Origin: Arachnia rubra
GTDB taxonomy: Bacteria > Actinomycetota > Actinomycetes > Propionibacteriales > Propionibacteriaceae
NCBI RefSeq assembly: GCF_019973735.1
Contig: NZ_AP024463.1
Span: 2,418,001-2,482,000, forward strand
DNA: 64,000 nt
Reading direction: 5' to 3'
Part shown: piece after piece, positions 27,254 through 39,979 of the stretch
Layout of the letters: the number at the start of each line of letters is the position of its first letter
How positions within the stretch are numbered: the stretch's first letter is position 1
The notes under the pieces: model-generated
Databases searched by the model: none
Told to the model about the DNA's origin: nothing
The model's input: the letters and a program-made list of their open reading frames with translations, nothing else
Position numbers and translations under genes: made by a program

Positions 27254-29799
27254 CAGCGGACCTCCCCCTGCGGCGCGGCGGTCGCATGCCACAGACCGGC
27301 GTACGTCCCCTCGCGGTCGAGTAGCTCCTCATGCGTACCGGACTCGGCGATGGCACCGTTATCCAGCACGACAATACGATCGGCTTTCCGGATGGTGTGC
27401 AGGCGGTGCGCGATCATCAGCACGGTCCGTCCCTTCAGCAGTCGCTCTAGGCCCTGGAGAATGGCCCACTCAGAGTCGGGATCCGCCGCAGCGGTGGCCT
27501 CGTCCAGCACAACGATGGGGGTGTCTGCCAGCAGCGCGCGGGCGATGCCGATGCGCTGGCGCTCGCCCCCGGAGAGCCGGGAGGAGTCGACGATCGTGTC
27601 GTAGCCCTGTGGCAGCTGTTGGATCAGCTGGTCGATGTGCGCGGCCTGAGCAGCGGCGCGGATATCGCTTTCGCTCGCCTCCGGCCGGGTCAGTGCGATG
27701 TTGTCGCGGACGCTGGCGTTGATCAGCTGCACGTCCTGCAGAAGGATCGTCACCTTCGCATACAGCTCGTCCTGGGTGAGGTCCCGCACATCCACGCCGT
27801 CGATGCTGACCGAGCCCTGCTGTGGATCCCACAACCGGGCCAGCAGCGCAGCGACCGTCGACTTGCCGGCACCCGACGGGCCAACCAGCGCGGTGACCGT
27901 GCCTCTGTCCAATGACAAATCCAGCCCAGGTAGCACCGTCCGGCCGGAGTTGTAGCTGAACCGGACCTTGTCGAAACGCACATGCCCAGCCGGCACGCTC
28001 CGGTTCCCCGGTTCCGCCAGGCCAGGGGTTCCCAGCAGCAGCTCCAGGCTGTCACGAGCACCCAGGCCAGTCGTCAGCGCGCCGATGTTTGACGCAATGC
28101 CCAGCAGCTGGCCGCCCAGGGAGGTGCCAAGGATCAGGAATGGGATCAACTCCGCGACGCTCATCCAGCCCGGCATGATGAACAGCCAGCCGGCCAGAAC
28201 CATGATCCCCAGAACCGTCGTCGGGCGATTGATCATCACCGCCTGGATCTTCGCCATGCCGGTGTCCCTCTGCCAGGTAGCGACGAAGTCGCCGACCATC
28301 CGCAGGGTGCCAGGCAGGTCCACCACCGACGATGGCCCGAAGACCCGCGCCTGGTCGCGGGTGGCCATGAATGTCTGCGCCTGCCCGGAGGCCAGAGCCA
28401 GGTACCGCTGTGAGGTCATGGTCTTGTCCCGGTCGCGAGCCGAGATCCGGGTCATCACGAACAGGAACGCCACGACCGGGATCAGCAGCACCAAGGCCAG
28501 CCGCCACTGGACGGCGAAAAGATAGACCAAGGCGGCCACTGGCGTGACGATCGCGGCCACCAGGTCCAGGACCGCGTGGGTGACCAGATAGTGCAGTGCC
28601 GCGACGTCGTCACTGACCAGTTTCTTGACATCGCCGGCTTTTCGGTCGCCGAACCAGCCCAGTGGAAGCGTGTTCAGCTTGGCCATCAGCCGACGCCTGA
28701 CCGCGGCGGCGAAACGGCTGTCGTAGAGATGCATCAGGAACAGCAGGACCGCCGTCCCCACAGCACTGGCGCCCATCACGATCAAGGCTGTGACACCCAG
28801 GGTGATGAACTCCTGCTGCGTGGCTCCTTTGAGGAACAGCCGTGCGGCCTCCGCGAACAGGATGAAGGGAACAATCTGCAGGACAGCCAGCAGCGCCTGC
28901 GCCACTCCCCCGGCGATCAGGGCCTGCTTCGCCGGGGATAGGAGTCCCTCGGCTGGCTTCGCTTGTTCGCCTGCATCGGCCGCCGGGTCCTCGGTGGCCT
29001 GGACGCTGGCTGTGGCGTGTTCTTCGTTGATCTCCTCGAGGACACGGGATTTGCCCATGGCACGGCCACGGATCCAGTAGGCCTGGGCATGGAGCGTGGA
29101 CCGGTTCAGCCCGAAATCACGCTGGAGCGGCGTCTTCGCGCGCCGGGTCGTCAGGGATTCGGCGGTGACCCAGGCATACCAGCCCGTCCAGTCCCTGGCC
29201 GAGATCGCCTGCGCCAGGCCTTGGCCGTCGGGGAGTTCCTCAACCCACCGGGCGGTGATGTTCGGTCCTTCCGGCAGTGGGAGTTCAAGGTCCCGGTCGT
29301 CATGCTTCTCCAGGAAGACGACCACAGGGCTCTCCTGCGGAACCACGGCTGCCAGAGAGTGGATCGCGGGATACGACGCCAGGTCACCCAGGAAGAGGTA
29401 CCCGGCGGGCGGCGGATCGGGTGGCGCGAAGGGCTGCTCGCCATAGCGCATGGCGACAATCTGGTCGCCGGGCTCGCAGGTCGTCGCCCAGTAGGCGGCA
29501 GGCCCCATGGGATGGTGGATGACGAAGTCGATGGCCATGGTGCCTAAGACCGGGTCCGCCTCCGCCAGGGTGTAGCCCCGCTGGAACTGCCTGGAACCGC
29601 CGTCCGGGTCCGGGAACCAGGCGCGCACCCAGTTGCCCGGCGCCTCCCCCCGCGCGTCAAGCAGTGTGTCCGAGTGCAGATGCACGCGGATGAAATGCCC
29701 TGCGCGATACTCGCTGCCGGTGACCGTCAGGACATGCTCCCTGGCCCCCAGCGTCCTGAGAACCGCACCTTCAATACCCTTGCCCACAGCGTTACCCAT
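27253..29799 (-). CDS. irtA: siderophore importer with fused ferric reductase domain, IrtA-like
   Basis: An 848-residue fusion with the same architecture and length as mycobacterial IrtA. Residues 1-250 are a siderophore-interacting FAD-binding domain (FIRVHLHSD, AYWATTCEPGD, FLGDLASYPAI, VFLEKHDD, then WVTAESLTTRRAKTPLQRDF). Residues about 290-590 hold six transmembrane helices. Residues 610-848 are an ABC domain with GPSGAGKST and LSGGERQRIGIARALL. In IrtA the flavin domain reduces ferric iron to release it from the siderophore. An IdeR-like box lies 43 bases upstream. The start has only a weak ribosome-binding site. No siderophore biosynthesis genes are in the window. Confidence 0.88.
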   Translation of the reverse strand: MGNAVGKGIEGAVLRTLGAREHVLTVTGSEYRAGHFIRVHLHSDTLLDARGEAPGNWVRAWFPDPDGGSRQFQRGYTLAEADPVLGTMAIDFVIHHPMGPAAYWATTCEPGDQIVAMRYGEQPFAPPDPPPAGYLFLGDLASYPAIHSLAAVVPQESPVVVFLEKHDDRDLELPLPEGPNITARWVEELPDGQGLAQAISARDWTGWYAWVTAESLTTRRAKTPLQRDFGLNRSTLHAQAYWIRGRAMGKSRVLEEINEEHATASVQATEDPAADAGEQAKPAEGLLSPAKQALIAGGVAQALLAVLQIVPFILFAEAARLFLKGATQQEFITLGVTALIVMGASAVGTAVLLFLMHLYDSRFAAAVRRRLMAKLNTLPLGWFGDRKAGDVKKLVSDDVAALHYLVTHAVLDLVAAIVTPVAALVYLFAVQWRLALVLLIPVVAFLFVMTRISARDRDKTMTSQRYLALASGQAQTFMATRDQARVFGPSSVVDLPGTLRMVGDFVATWQRDTGMAKIQAVMINRPTTVLGIMVLAGWLFIMPGWMSVAELIPFLILGTSLGGQLLGIASNIGALTTGLGARDSLELLLGTPGLAEPGNRSVPAGHVRFDKVRFSYNSGRTVLPGLDLSLDRGTVTALVGPSGAGKSTVAALLARLWDPQQGSVSIDGVDVRDLTQDELYAKVTILLQDVQLINASVRDNIALTRPEASESDIRAAAQAAHIDQLIQQLPQGYDTIVDSSRLSGGERQRIGIARALLADTPIVVLDEATAAADPDSEWAILQGLERLLKGRTVLMIAHRLHTIRKADRIVVLDNGAIAESGTHEELLDREGTYAGLWHATAAPQGEVR

Positions 29800-29841
29800 T
29801 CAGTCGTCATCAGACCCCGCAGGCACCTCCAGGCCACCATG

Positions 29842-29860
29842 TGAGGTCAGGCAAACCTTA
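29842..29860 (-). promoter_or_regulatory. IdeR/DtxR iron box upstream of irtA
   Basis: TGAGGTCAGGCAAACCTTA matches the DtxR/IdeR consensus TTAGGTTAGGCTAACCTAA at 15 of 19 positions and keeps the AGGT and ACCT half-site cores. It lies in the irtA promoter. The repressor itself is encoded at 8646-9335. Confidence 0.72.
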
Positions 29861-29979
29861 TTCCACCGGGGAACGCTAGGAAAGGGCTTGCCTGGAGGTT
29901 CCAGTGGACAATCACGGCGACAGAGCCGGGAGCTGCCCCGGCCCGGGGATGGGCGTCGGGACACAAGGCAGCAAACACA

Positions 29980-30010
29980 GAGGCGGGATCCCGAACCGGG
30001 ATCCCGCCTC
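29980..30010 (-). terminator. hairpin downstream of groEL
   Basis: A perfect 13-bp inverted repeat, GAGGCGGGATCCC and its complement, with a 5-base loop, 17 bases after the groEL stop. The minus strand continues TGTGTTTG, a weak T-rich tail. Confidence 0.65.
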
Positions 30011-30026
30011 GTATGGGTGTTGGCGA

Positions 30027-32266
<2,240 letters not shown>

Positions 32267-32426
32267 GGCCCCATGGTACGCGAGGATTGCGAGGTAAGCC
32301 CTGCTGGTGTCATGCAACTGGATGTCAACCGGTTTCCGCGTATCTCCTGCAAAACAGCGCGTTCTGCACGAGACTTGTGGGACCGGGTTCACTGGTACGG
32401 CATGACATGTTCATCTGGAGGAAACG

Positions 32427-33605
32427 ATGCTGGAACTGATCGGGGTACGCCAGAGCTACCCCTGGGGCACCAAGGACGCCATCCCCAGCCTGATCGGCCA
32501 GGCCCCTGATGCGAAGCCCTGGGCAGAGCAGTGGTACGGCGCCCATCCCCTGGGTGACTCCCCCACACCCGATGGCGCGACGCTGTCGGAGCACCTGGCG
32601 CAGCAACAGGACCAGCTGGGCAAGGCCGCCCTGATGACCTTCGGCCGCCGGCTGCCGTTTCTGATGAAGATCCTGTCGGCCGCATCCCCTCTCAGTCTCC
32701 AGGCCCACCCCACCAGGCAGCAGGCCCGGGAGGGGCATGCCCGGGAGTCGCTGCTGGGAGTGCCGCTGGGAGCCCCCGAGCGCTCCTTCAAGGATGACTG
32801 GCCCAAACCCGAGACCATCGTCGCCCTGACCTCCTTCGAGGCGCTCGTCGGATTCCGCGATCCCGTGCGGACCGCGCAGCTGTTCGAGGACCTGGGTGTG
32901 GGCGATGCCCTGGCCTCCGTGATCGGTCCCCTGCGTGATCGTGATGGCAGTCCCGCCCTGCAGGAGGTTTTCCTCGACGTCCTGAGCCTCGATGACCGCC
33001 GTCATCTCGTGGACGAGGTGCTGGGCGCCGCCGTCAACCACCTCGACGCACCAGGTGAGCTCGGGCTCTTCGCACGCACCGCCGTCGAGATCGACGAGTA
33101 CTTCCCCTCCGACCCGGGGATCCTCGCCGCCCTGCTGCTGAACCGTTTCTCGCTGGAACCCGGCCAGGCCCTGGCGCTGGCACCTGGCGTAATGCACAGC
33201 TACCTGCGTGGCTGTTGCATAGAGGTGATGGCGAACTCCGACAACGTGCTGCGCGGTGGACTGACCGCGAAGCACATCGACGTCGACGCGCTCCTCCACG
33301 TCGTAAGCTTCGCACCCACCCCCGCGGAAGTGCTGCTCCCCAGCGGTTCCGACGGCACCTATATCTACCCGACGAGCTTCGAGGAGTTCGAGCTGTGGCT
33401 GCTGCAGCCGACCGACGGCAGTCCTCTGCAGGTGCCTCGCAGCGACTCGGGCCGGATCTGCCTGGTCGCCTCCGGCTCATTCGAGCTGAGCGGCGACGGG
33501 GACCCAGTCGTTCTGAAACCCGGGAAGGCGGTCTTCATCGGGGCCGAGGAGGCGATCGTGGCGCGCGGCGAGGGGCAGCTTTTCGTCGCAGCGACCGGCG
33601 TCTGA
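32427..33605 (+). CDS. manA: mannose-6-phosphate isomerase
   Basis: A 392-residue class I phosphomannose isomerase, a zinc enzyme interconverting mannose-6-phosphate and fructose-6-phosphate. Motifs are MLELIGVRQSYPWGTKDAIP at the start, PFLMKILSAASPLSLQAHPT (metal-site region), WPKPETIVALTSFEALVGFR, GVMHSYLRGCCIEVMANSDNVLRGGLT and a C-terminal cupin-like part. GGAGGA lies directly upstream of the ATG. It supplies mannose units for GDP-mannose and surface glycans. Confidence 0.93.
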   Translation: MLELIGVRQSYPWGTKDAIPSLIGQAPDAKPWAEQWYGAHPLGDSPTPDGATLSEHLAQQQDQLGKAALMTFGRRLPFLMKILSAASPLSLQAHPTRQQAREGHARESLLGVPLGAPERSFKDDWPKPETIVALTSFEALVGFRDPVRTAQLFEDLGVGDALASVIGPLRDRDGSPALQEVFLDVLSLDDRRHLVDEVLGAAVNHLDAPGELGLFARTAVEIDEYFPSDPGILAALLLNRFSLEPGQALALAPGVMHSYLRGCCIEVMANSDNVLRGGLTAKHIDVDALLHVVSFAPTPAEVLLPSGSDGTYIYPTSFEEFELWLLQPTDGSPLQVPRSDSGRICLVASGSFELSGDGDPVVLKPGKAVFIGAEEAIVARGEGQLFVAATGV

Positions 33606-33678
33606 GAGACTCTGCCGCGGACACCAGCCTTACGGACTTGGCCACTTCGCCTGTATGAGGGCACAATGATGCCCACCC

Positions 33679-33751
33679 GCCTCCGTAGCTCAGCGGCCAG
33701 AGCGCTCGCCTTGTAAGCGAGTGGTCGAGGGTTCGACTCCCTCCGGAGGCT
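33679..33751 (+). tRNA. tRNA-Thr (anticodon TGT)
   Basis: A full cloverleaf: acceptor GCCTCCG pairs with CGGAGGC, D-arm GCTC...GAGC, anticodon stem around CTTGTAA, T-arm GAGGGTTCGACTCCC. The anticodon TGT reads ACA/ACG threonine codons. No CCA is encoded. Confidence 0.95.
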
Positions 33752-33825
33752 CCCATCACCGGTCAGCAAGCCACGCTAGACGGCTGCGTCGGCAGCGGCC
33801 AGGACATTGTTTGCGATACTGAAGC

Positions 33826-34368
33826 ATGACTTCTGAGGACGTACCCCCACAACGACCCAGCTGGCTGATCCTGTGTGCGTGGGCGGCTTTCCTCTCCGTG
33901 ATCCCCTCCGCCCTGTGGCGGGTGGCGATGATCATGGGATGGCTCCCGGGAACCTCTGAGTTCCGGGAGCAGCAGCTGGCTCCCGGTGCCATCGGGGCAT
34001 ACCTATACGTCTACGCCCTGAGCATTGTGCAGCTCGGCTTTGGATTCCTCAGCATCGGTTTGGTGCGCCCCTGGGGCGAACGCCTGTTCGGCTGGCGGAT
34101 TCCCCGCGTACTCCCCACTCTGGCGGGGCTCCTCGGTGGTCTGGTCGCCACCTGGCTTTTCAACGTCGCGATGGTATCAGCTGTCGTCTTCGGACATCGC
34201 CCCGACGGCGGGACCATAAGCGGCTGGCCACTGGCCGTGATGGTCTGGTGTTATTTGCCGCTGCTGCTCTGGGGGCCGCTCGTGGTGATGTCGGCGTGCG
34301 GCTACTGGTGGGCCAGGAGAGCCCCGTCCAAGGACATGACCGCAGAGCACGCAAAGCAAGACGAGTAG
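33826..34368 (+). CDS. four-helix integral membrane protein, unknown function
   Basis: A 180-residue membrane protein with about four helices: LILCAWAAFLSVIPSALW (14-31), YLYVYALSIVQLGFGFLSI (59-77), VLPTLAGLLGGLVATWLF (94-111) and LAVMVWCYLPLLLWGPLVVM (136-155), and a short charged C-terminus. No family recognised. It lies 75 bases after tRNA-Thr and before a methyltransferase gene. The ribosome-binding site is weak. Confidence 0.72.
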   Translation: MTSEDVPPQRPSWLILCAWAAFLSVIPSALWRVAMIMGWLPGTSEFREQQLAPGAIGAYLYVYALSIVQLGFGFLSIGLVRPWGERLFGWRIPRVLPTLAGLLGGLVATWLFNVAMVSAVVFGHRPDGGTISGWPLAVMVWCYLPLLLWGPLVVMSACGYWWARRAPSKDMTAEHAKQDE

Positions 34369-34466
34369 CGCCTCAGACCCACCGGCTGAGGTTCCGTTGC
34401 ACGGCCAGGCACCTTCAATCGGCCTGGCTTCGACAACCAGGGGAACCACGAGCACAATGGGCGTCC

Positions 34467-35075
34467 ATGAGTCCTGAGCCGAGCAAGTGGGCACGCATGA
34501 TCGCGGCCGACCCTGACCACTCGCACCGCTACATCGAGCGCTTCAAGATCATGGAGGCAGCGGGACATGACCTCTACGGTGAGGCCCGCACCGTGGACGC
34601 CATGGCGCCGCGCGAGGCCAGGATCCTCGATGCGGGCTGCGGCCCGGGCAGGCACGCGGGCTGGCTCCATCAGCGCGGCCACCGGGTGGTCGGGGTGGAC
34701 GTCGATCCCGTCCTGATCGCGGCAGCGCAGGAGGACCATCCCGGACCGGCTTTCCTGGTCGGCGACCTGGCGGAACTCGACCTGCCGTCCCAGGGAATCG
34801 AGGCGGACTTCGACATCATCTTGTCGGCTGGGAATGTGATGAGCTTCCTGGCTCCCTCGACCCGCGTCGACACCCTGCGCCGCCTCAAGGACCACCTGAC
34901 CTCTGGGGGCCGCCTGGTGACGGGGTTCGGCGCTGGGCGCGGCTACGACTTCACTGACTTCCTGTCCGACGCGCAGGTGGCGGAGCTGACCCCGGTCCTG
35001 GCGTTCTCCACCTGGGATCTGAGGCCCTGGCAGCCGGACAGCGACTTCCTGGTGGCAGTTCTCACGACCGCCTGA
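34467..35075 (+). CDS. class I SAM-dependent methyltransferase
   Basis: A 202-residue Rossmann-fold methyltransferase with motif I LDAGCGPGRHAG (about 53-64), motif II VVGVDVDP and motif IV-like FDIILSAGNVMSFL. The rather short sequence and the F..WDLRPWQPDSDFLVAVL ending resemble small actinobacterial methyltransferases with unknown substrates. The frame is open upstream to 34248, inside the previous gene, but ATG 34467 begins the family pattern. It converges on the DedA gene, 7 bases away. Confidence 0.82.
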   Translation: MSPEPSKWARMIAADPDHSHRYIERFKIMEAAGHDLYGEARTVDAMAPREARILDAGCGPGRHAGWLHQRGHRVVGVDVDPVLIAAAQEDHPGPAFLVGDLAELDLPSQGIEADFDIILSAGNVMSFLAPSTRVDTLRRLKDHLTSGGRLVTGFGAGRGYDFTDFLSDAQVAELTPVLAFSTWDLRPWQPDSDFLVAVLTTA

Positions 35076-35082
35076 CGGCTCT

Positions 35083-35826
35083 TTAGGCAGCGGTCTTCTT
35101 CTGCTGGAAGATCGTTGAGCCGATGACCACCACCAGCAGCCCGATGCCCACATAGTTCGAGATGCTGGCGTACGCTCTGAGCAGGCCGACGACCGGTTCG
35201 CCGATCCACCAGCCGAACCAGAAATAGAGCGCCAGCCAGAGCCCGTCGGCCAGGAAGTCGTAGAGGAGGAACCGTCTCAGGCTGAGCCCGGTGGCTCCGG
35301 AGAGCACAAAGACAACCGGCTGAATGGGCAGTGGAATTGGCAAGTAGGCGATGAGGAAACCCCACGGCCCGAGGGCCTTGGCCCAGCGCTCGACCCTCGC
35401 GTAGTTGCGTGCGGCACGTTTGCTGCGGCCGGCCCACACCTCGATCATCCCGCGTCCCCAGAGCTTCCCAGCCCACCAGTAAATCCAGTCGAACTTGATG
35501 CTGGAGACGGCAGCGACGAGCAACACCACCGGCCAGTACGGTAGCTCCCCAACTCCTGCGAGCGCGCCGGTGGCGGCGACAGAGACCCGGCCGCCGGTGA
35601 GCATGGCGAGGATGTCGGTGGCTGAGCCGAACAGCCAGCCCCGCAGGGGCAGGGTCGCCAGCCCATAGACCGCAACCACACCGATCCAAGTCATGCAGGC
35701 GAGGTCGGAGCGCTCCGGCTTGCGCTTCCAGGGCATGCCCTCGGCCTGCCACCACTCTTGATCGGCCTGCGCCTGGCCGTCGTCACTCTGGGGGGCCTCG
35801 TCGGTGGTTCCGGGTTCCTCTCTCAC
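35083..35826 (-). CDS. DedA/VTT-domain membrane protein
   Basis: A 247-residue inner-membrane protein of the DedA (SNARE-associated/VTT) family; some members flip undecaprenyl phosphate or phosphatidylethanolamine. It has a 40-residue acidic N-terminal tail, then the DedA core with the re-entrant segment WAGKLWGRG and the hallmark FLIAYLPIPLPIQPVVFVLSGATGLSLRRFLLYDF. Catalytic-like acidic residues typical of DedA are partly changed. The start is a GTG with a weak ribosome-binding site; an internal start at MTWIGVV is possible. Confidence 0.82.
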   Translation of the reverse strand: MREEPGTTDEAPQSDDGQAQADQEWWQAEGMPWKRKPERSDLACMTWIGVVAVYGLATLPLRGWLFGSATDILAMLTGGRVSVAATGALAGVGELPYWPVVLLVAAVSSIKFDWIYWWAGKLWGRGMIEVWAGRSKRAARNYARVERWAKALGPWGFLIAYLPIPLPIQPVVFVLSGATGLSLRRFLLYDFLADGLWLALYFWFGWWIGEPVVGLLRAYASISNYVGIGLLVVVIGSTIFQQKKTAA

Positions 35827-36033
35827 CCGCCCGATGGTACGCGAGCCCCTGGCGGATTTAAGAGCAATGCGCCATCACGGATCTTTGAAACCCGCTGTCA
35901 TGCCTACGTTGCCCCTGATTGATGGGGTGCGTGTGCGCTGCGGGTGGGGACTGTTAACCTTTCCACCAGGAAGAGACACTTCCCCCACTACGGATCGTCG
36001 GGCACGTACCTGCCCGTGGAAAGGAAACGTGGC

Positions 36034-37131
<1,098 letters not shown>

Positions 37132-37141
37132 TATGTCAACA

Positions 37142-37173
37142 CGCAGGGACCCCGGTTCACCGGGGTCCCTGCG
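37142..37173 (+). terminator. terminator after ugpC
   Basis: A perfect 14-bp inverted repeat, CGCAGGGACCCCGG and its complement, with a TTCA loop, 10 bases after the stop, followed by GCGTTTG. Confidence 0.75.
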
Positions 37174-37360
37174 GCGTTTGCAGGGCTGTGCTCTTTCTCC
37201 TCGCAGCTGGCCGAAGGAGAGGGTGCGACATGCCCGGGATGCCGCCAACGATGTGATCCCAGAGGTTAGCGTGGTGCTGCGGGGCCGCTTCGTCAAAGAC
37301 GACAGCACAATGGCTGCCATAGTTTTTTAGCAGCTGTATCCATCGTGACCCGGGCATGGG

Positions 37361-37559
37361 GCATCCATCGACACGGGTGGGCGTGGAGTCGCGTTGGTCT
37401 TTCAGTGCTCAAGCCCTAGCGAGGTCGATGACCTCTTCACCTTACTCACGAGCCACGGAGCGCCAGCCAAGCAACAGCCCTGGAACGCCTTCTGGGGGCA
37501 GCGGTACGCCTCCGTGCTCGACCCCTGCCCACAACCAGGTGGACTTGTTCTGTCCCCTG
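37361..37559 (+). pseudogene. fragment of a VOC-family (glyoxalase-like) protein
   Basis: In the 456-base gap between ugpC and the methyltransferase, one frame reads GVALVFQCSSPSEVDDLFTL, then PWNAFWGQRYASVLDP, the hallmark C-terminal half of VOC proteins. The expected next part, NQVDLFCPL, is present but one base out of frame. The N-terminal half and a start codon are missing. So this is a decayed gene. The rest of the gap (37174-37360 and 37560-37629) shows nothing recognisable. Confidence 0.55.
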
Positions 37560-37629
37560 TGGCTGGGGCCCGGCCCAAGGAATGTCTGGGACAAAGTCCG
37601 CCGAGCTGCGGCGCGCCGACAGCACATTG

Positions 37630-38439
37630 TCAAACCCGCCCCAGCGCCTCGCCGTGCAGGACGGCAAACCAGCCATCCGGGCTGGCTAACCACTCGTGCC
37701 AGGCCGCAGCCATGGCTTCCAGATCAGCCTGGGTTGCCAGTCCCAGCTCCACGGTCCGCGGGCCGAAAGAGGTCAGGCTGCGTTCCGCCCACATTTCACC
37801 CCACCAGGATCGCAACTCGGGCGTCGCATAGCACCAGGTGTCAGCGGAACAGGAGATGTCGGTGAATCCGGCCGCACGGCACCAGGCCAGCAGGCGGCTT
37901 CCCGCATCAGGCTCACCGCCGTTGGCGCGGGCCGTGGCCAGGTAGACCCTGCGCCACGCCTCCATGCCGTCAGGCTGCGGGTACCACGTCATGGCTGAGT
38001 AGATCGCGTCGCGGACCGCCACCAGGCCTCCTGGTTTCGTGACACGACGCATCTCCGCCAGGGCCGCGACAGGATCAGCGAGGTGCTGCAGCACCTGGTG
38101 GGCATGAACAACATCGAAGGTGTCATCCGGGTAGGGCAGGGCCAGCGCATCACCGATGGTCAGTTCGACCTGGGGTGAGCCCTGCGCCTCCAGGGTGGCG
38201 CGCGCCGCTGTCAGGGCCGCCTCAGCAGCATCCAGGGCGACGACGCGTCCCGGGGCGACATGCTCTGCCAGGCCGACTGTGATGGTTGCGGGCCCACAAC
38301 CGACGTCCAGGAGCGCCTGTCCTTCGCATAGATGTGGTAGCAGATAGGCAGCGGAATTCTCGGCGGTGCGACTGGCATGGCTGGAGAGCACCGCGCGGCT
38401 GTGCCCGTGCGTGTAGCGAGCTGGGGACCCGTGGTTCAT
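37630..38439 (-). CDS. class I SAM-dependent methyltransferase, UbiE-like
   Basis: A 269-residue methyltransferase. Motif I is LLDVGCGPATITVGLAEHV (about 43-61), with a VVALDAAEAAL acidic strand, GDALALPYPDDTFDVVHAHQVLQHLADP (motif II/post II) and RVTKPGGLVAVRD. The N-terminus HGHSRAVLSSHASRTAENSA is that of the actinobacterial Methyltransf_11 group. The substrate is unknown. The ATG at 38439 follows GGGAG; a TTG six codons upstream is ignored. It is divergent from metB. Confidence 0.85.
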   Translation of the reverse strand: MNHGSPARYTHGHSRAVLSSHASRTAENSAAYLLPHLCEGQALLDVGCGPATITVGLAEHVAPGRVVALDAAEAALTAARATLEAQGSPQVELTIGDALALPYPDDTFDVVHAHQVLQHLADPVAALAEMRRVTKPGGLVAVRDAIYSAMTWYPQPDGMEAWRRVYLATARANGGEPDAGSRLLAWCRAAGFTDISCSADTWCYATPELRSWWGEMWAERSLTSFGPRTVELGLATQADLEAMAAAWHEWLASPDGWFAVLHGEALGRV

Positions 38440-38523
38440 GAACTCAGTCTCCCGCAACAGCCCGCCCCGGACTCGGCTGTCTCATCCAGGCGGTAGGTTG
38501 AGGGGACGACCTCAGGAGGAGAC

Positions 38524-39681
38524 ATGGCAGATCTGGGACGCTGGACACGCGCGGTGCGCACGGGGATGGGCGCCGACCCGGCCGTCGGGGCTGTCGTGCC
38601 GCCGATCTATCTCAGCACCAACTACCTGTTCGACGGCATGGGCCAGCCGGGCGCGTACGACTATTCCCGTTCCAACAATCCCACCCGCGACCTCCTCAGC
38701 GATGCGCTCGCCACCTTGGAGGGCGGGGCGGGCGCGACGGCAGTCGGCACGGGTCTGGCCGCGATCACCCTGATCGCCGAGGCCTTCATCCCGGCGGGCG
38801 GGCGGGCTGTCGTGCAGCACGACGCCTACGGCGGCACGTGGCGGCTGTTCGCCTTCCTGGCGGAGCAGGGACGTTTCGACGTGGACTTCGTTGACTTCAA
38901 CGATCCCGCAGCCTTCCAGGCAGCGCTCGGCCAGAACCCGGCGGTGGTGTGGATCGAGACGCCCTCGAACCCGCTGCTGCGCATCACCGACATCGCCGCC
39001 GCTTCAGCGGCAGCCCACGATGCCGGGGCGCTGGTGGTGGCTGACAACACGTTCCTCTCTCCACTGTTGCAGCGTCCTCTGGAGCACGGGGCGGACCTGG
39101 TGGTGCACTCCACCACGAAGTTCCTGAACGGGCATTCCGATGTGGTGGGCGGCGCGGTGATCGCCGCCACCCAGGAGCAGCACGAGCGGCTGCGGCTGTG
39201 GGGCAATGCCCTCGGCCTGACCGCCGGGGCTTTCGATTCCTACCTGGCGCTGCGTGGCATCCGCACTCTCGATGCCCGGCTCCGCGTCCACCAGGAGAAC
39301 GCCGCCGTTCTCGTCGAGGTGTTGCGCACGCATCCCGCCGTAGCACGTCTCTACTATCCGGGCCTGCCGGAACATCCGGGCCATGAGGTCGCGGCCCGGC
39401 AGCAGAGCGGCTTCGGGTCGCTTATCAGCCTGGAGTTGCACGGCGGCGTCCAAGCGGCGGAGCGATTTCTCGACGGGCTGCTGATCTTCCACCTGGCGGA
39501 GTCTCTGGGCGGGGTCGAGTCGTTGATCTGCCACCCTGACTCCATGACGCACGCCGGTATGTCGCCCGAGGCCCGGGCGACGGCGGGGATCACCGGCGGG
39601 CTATTGCGGATGAGCGTCGGCGTTGAGTCCGCGGACGATCTGGCGACTGTCGTCTCGGAGGCCCTGGAACGGGCCTCCTGA
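38524..39681 (+). CDS. metB: cystathionine gamma-synthase/lyase family enzyme
   Basis: A 385-residue Cys/Met-metabolism PLP enzyme. Schiff-base lysine K199 lies in VHSTTKFLNGHSDVVGG, with YSRSNNPTRDLLSDALATLEGG near the N-terminus and SLGGVESLICHPDSMTHAGM near the C-terminus. The last motif and the length fit cystathionine gamma-synthase (O-acyl-homoserine plus cysteine to cystathionine); gamma-lyase or MetZ-type activity cannot be excluded by eye. AGGAGGAG lies directly before the ATG. Confidence 0.87.
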   Translation: MADLGRWTRAVRTGMGADPAVGAVVPPIYLSTNYLFDGMGQPGAYDYSRSNNPTRDLLSDALATLEGGAGATAVGTGLAAITLIAEAFIPAGGRAVVQHDAYGGTWRLFAFLAEQGRFDVDFVDFNDPAAFQAALGQNPAVVWIETPSNPLLRITDIAAASAAAHDAGALVVADNTFLSPLLQRPLEHGADLVVHSTTKFLNGHSDVVGGAVIAATQEQHERLRLWGNALGLTAGAFDSYLALRGIRTLDARLRVHQENAAVLVEVLRTHPAVARLYYPGLPEHPGHEVAARQQSGFGSLISLELHGGVQAAERFLDGLLIFHLAESLGGVESLICHPDSMTHAGMSPEARATAGITGGLLRMSVGVESADDLATVVSEALERAS

Positions 39682-39979
39682 CCGGCACAGACGCACAATC
39701 TTCCAATCCCGAAGACCCCGTTTATGTCATGGGGTGGTAGCGGCATTTGGAGGAAAAGCGCACCTGAATCATGCGCCATGCGATCCGCAGCCAGCCTGAG
39801 CGTGGATGTGCCCCACTAGCCCAATCTCTCGTGGCGGGACTCTGGCCGTCGCCGCTATATCACGCGGCTAGAATGGGCCCGTCGAACGTGAACCAGCCCA
39901 CCGTCGTGCCCCTTCCAGACGGCCCGGTCGTGCAGCCGTCTTGGTCGGGGCCGGGTGGACGCAGTTGAGGAAGGGATCT

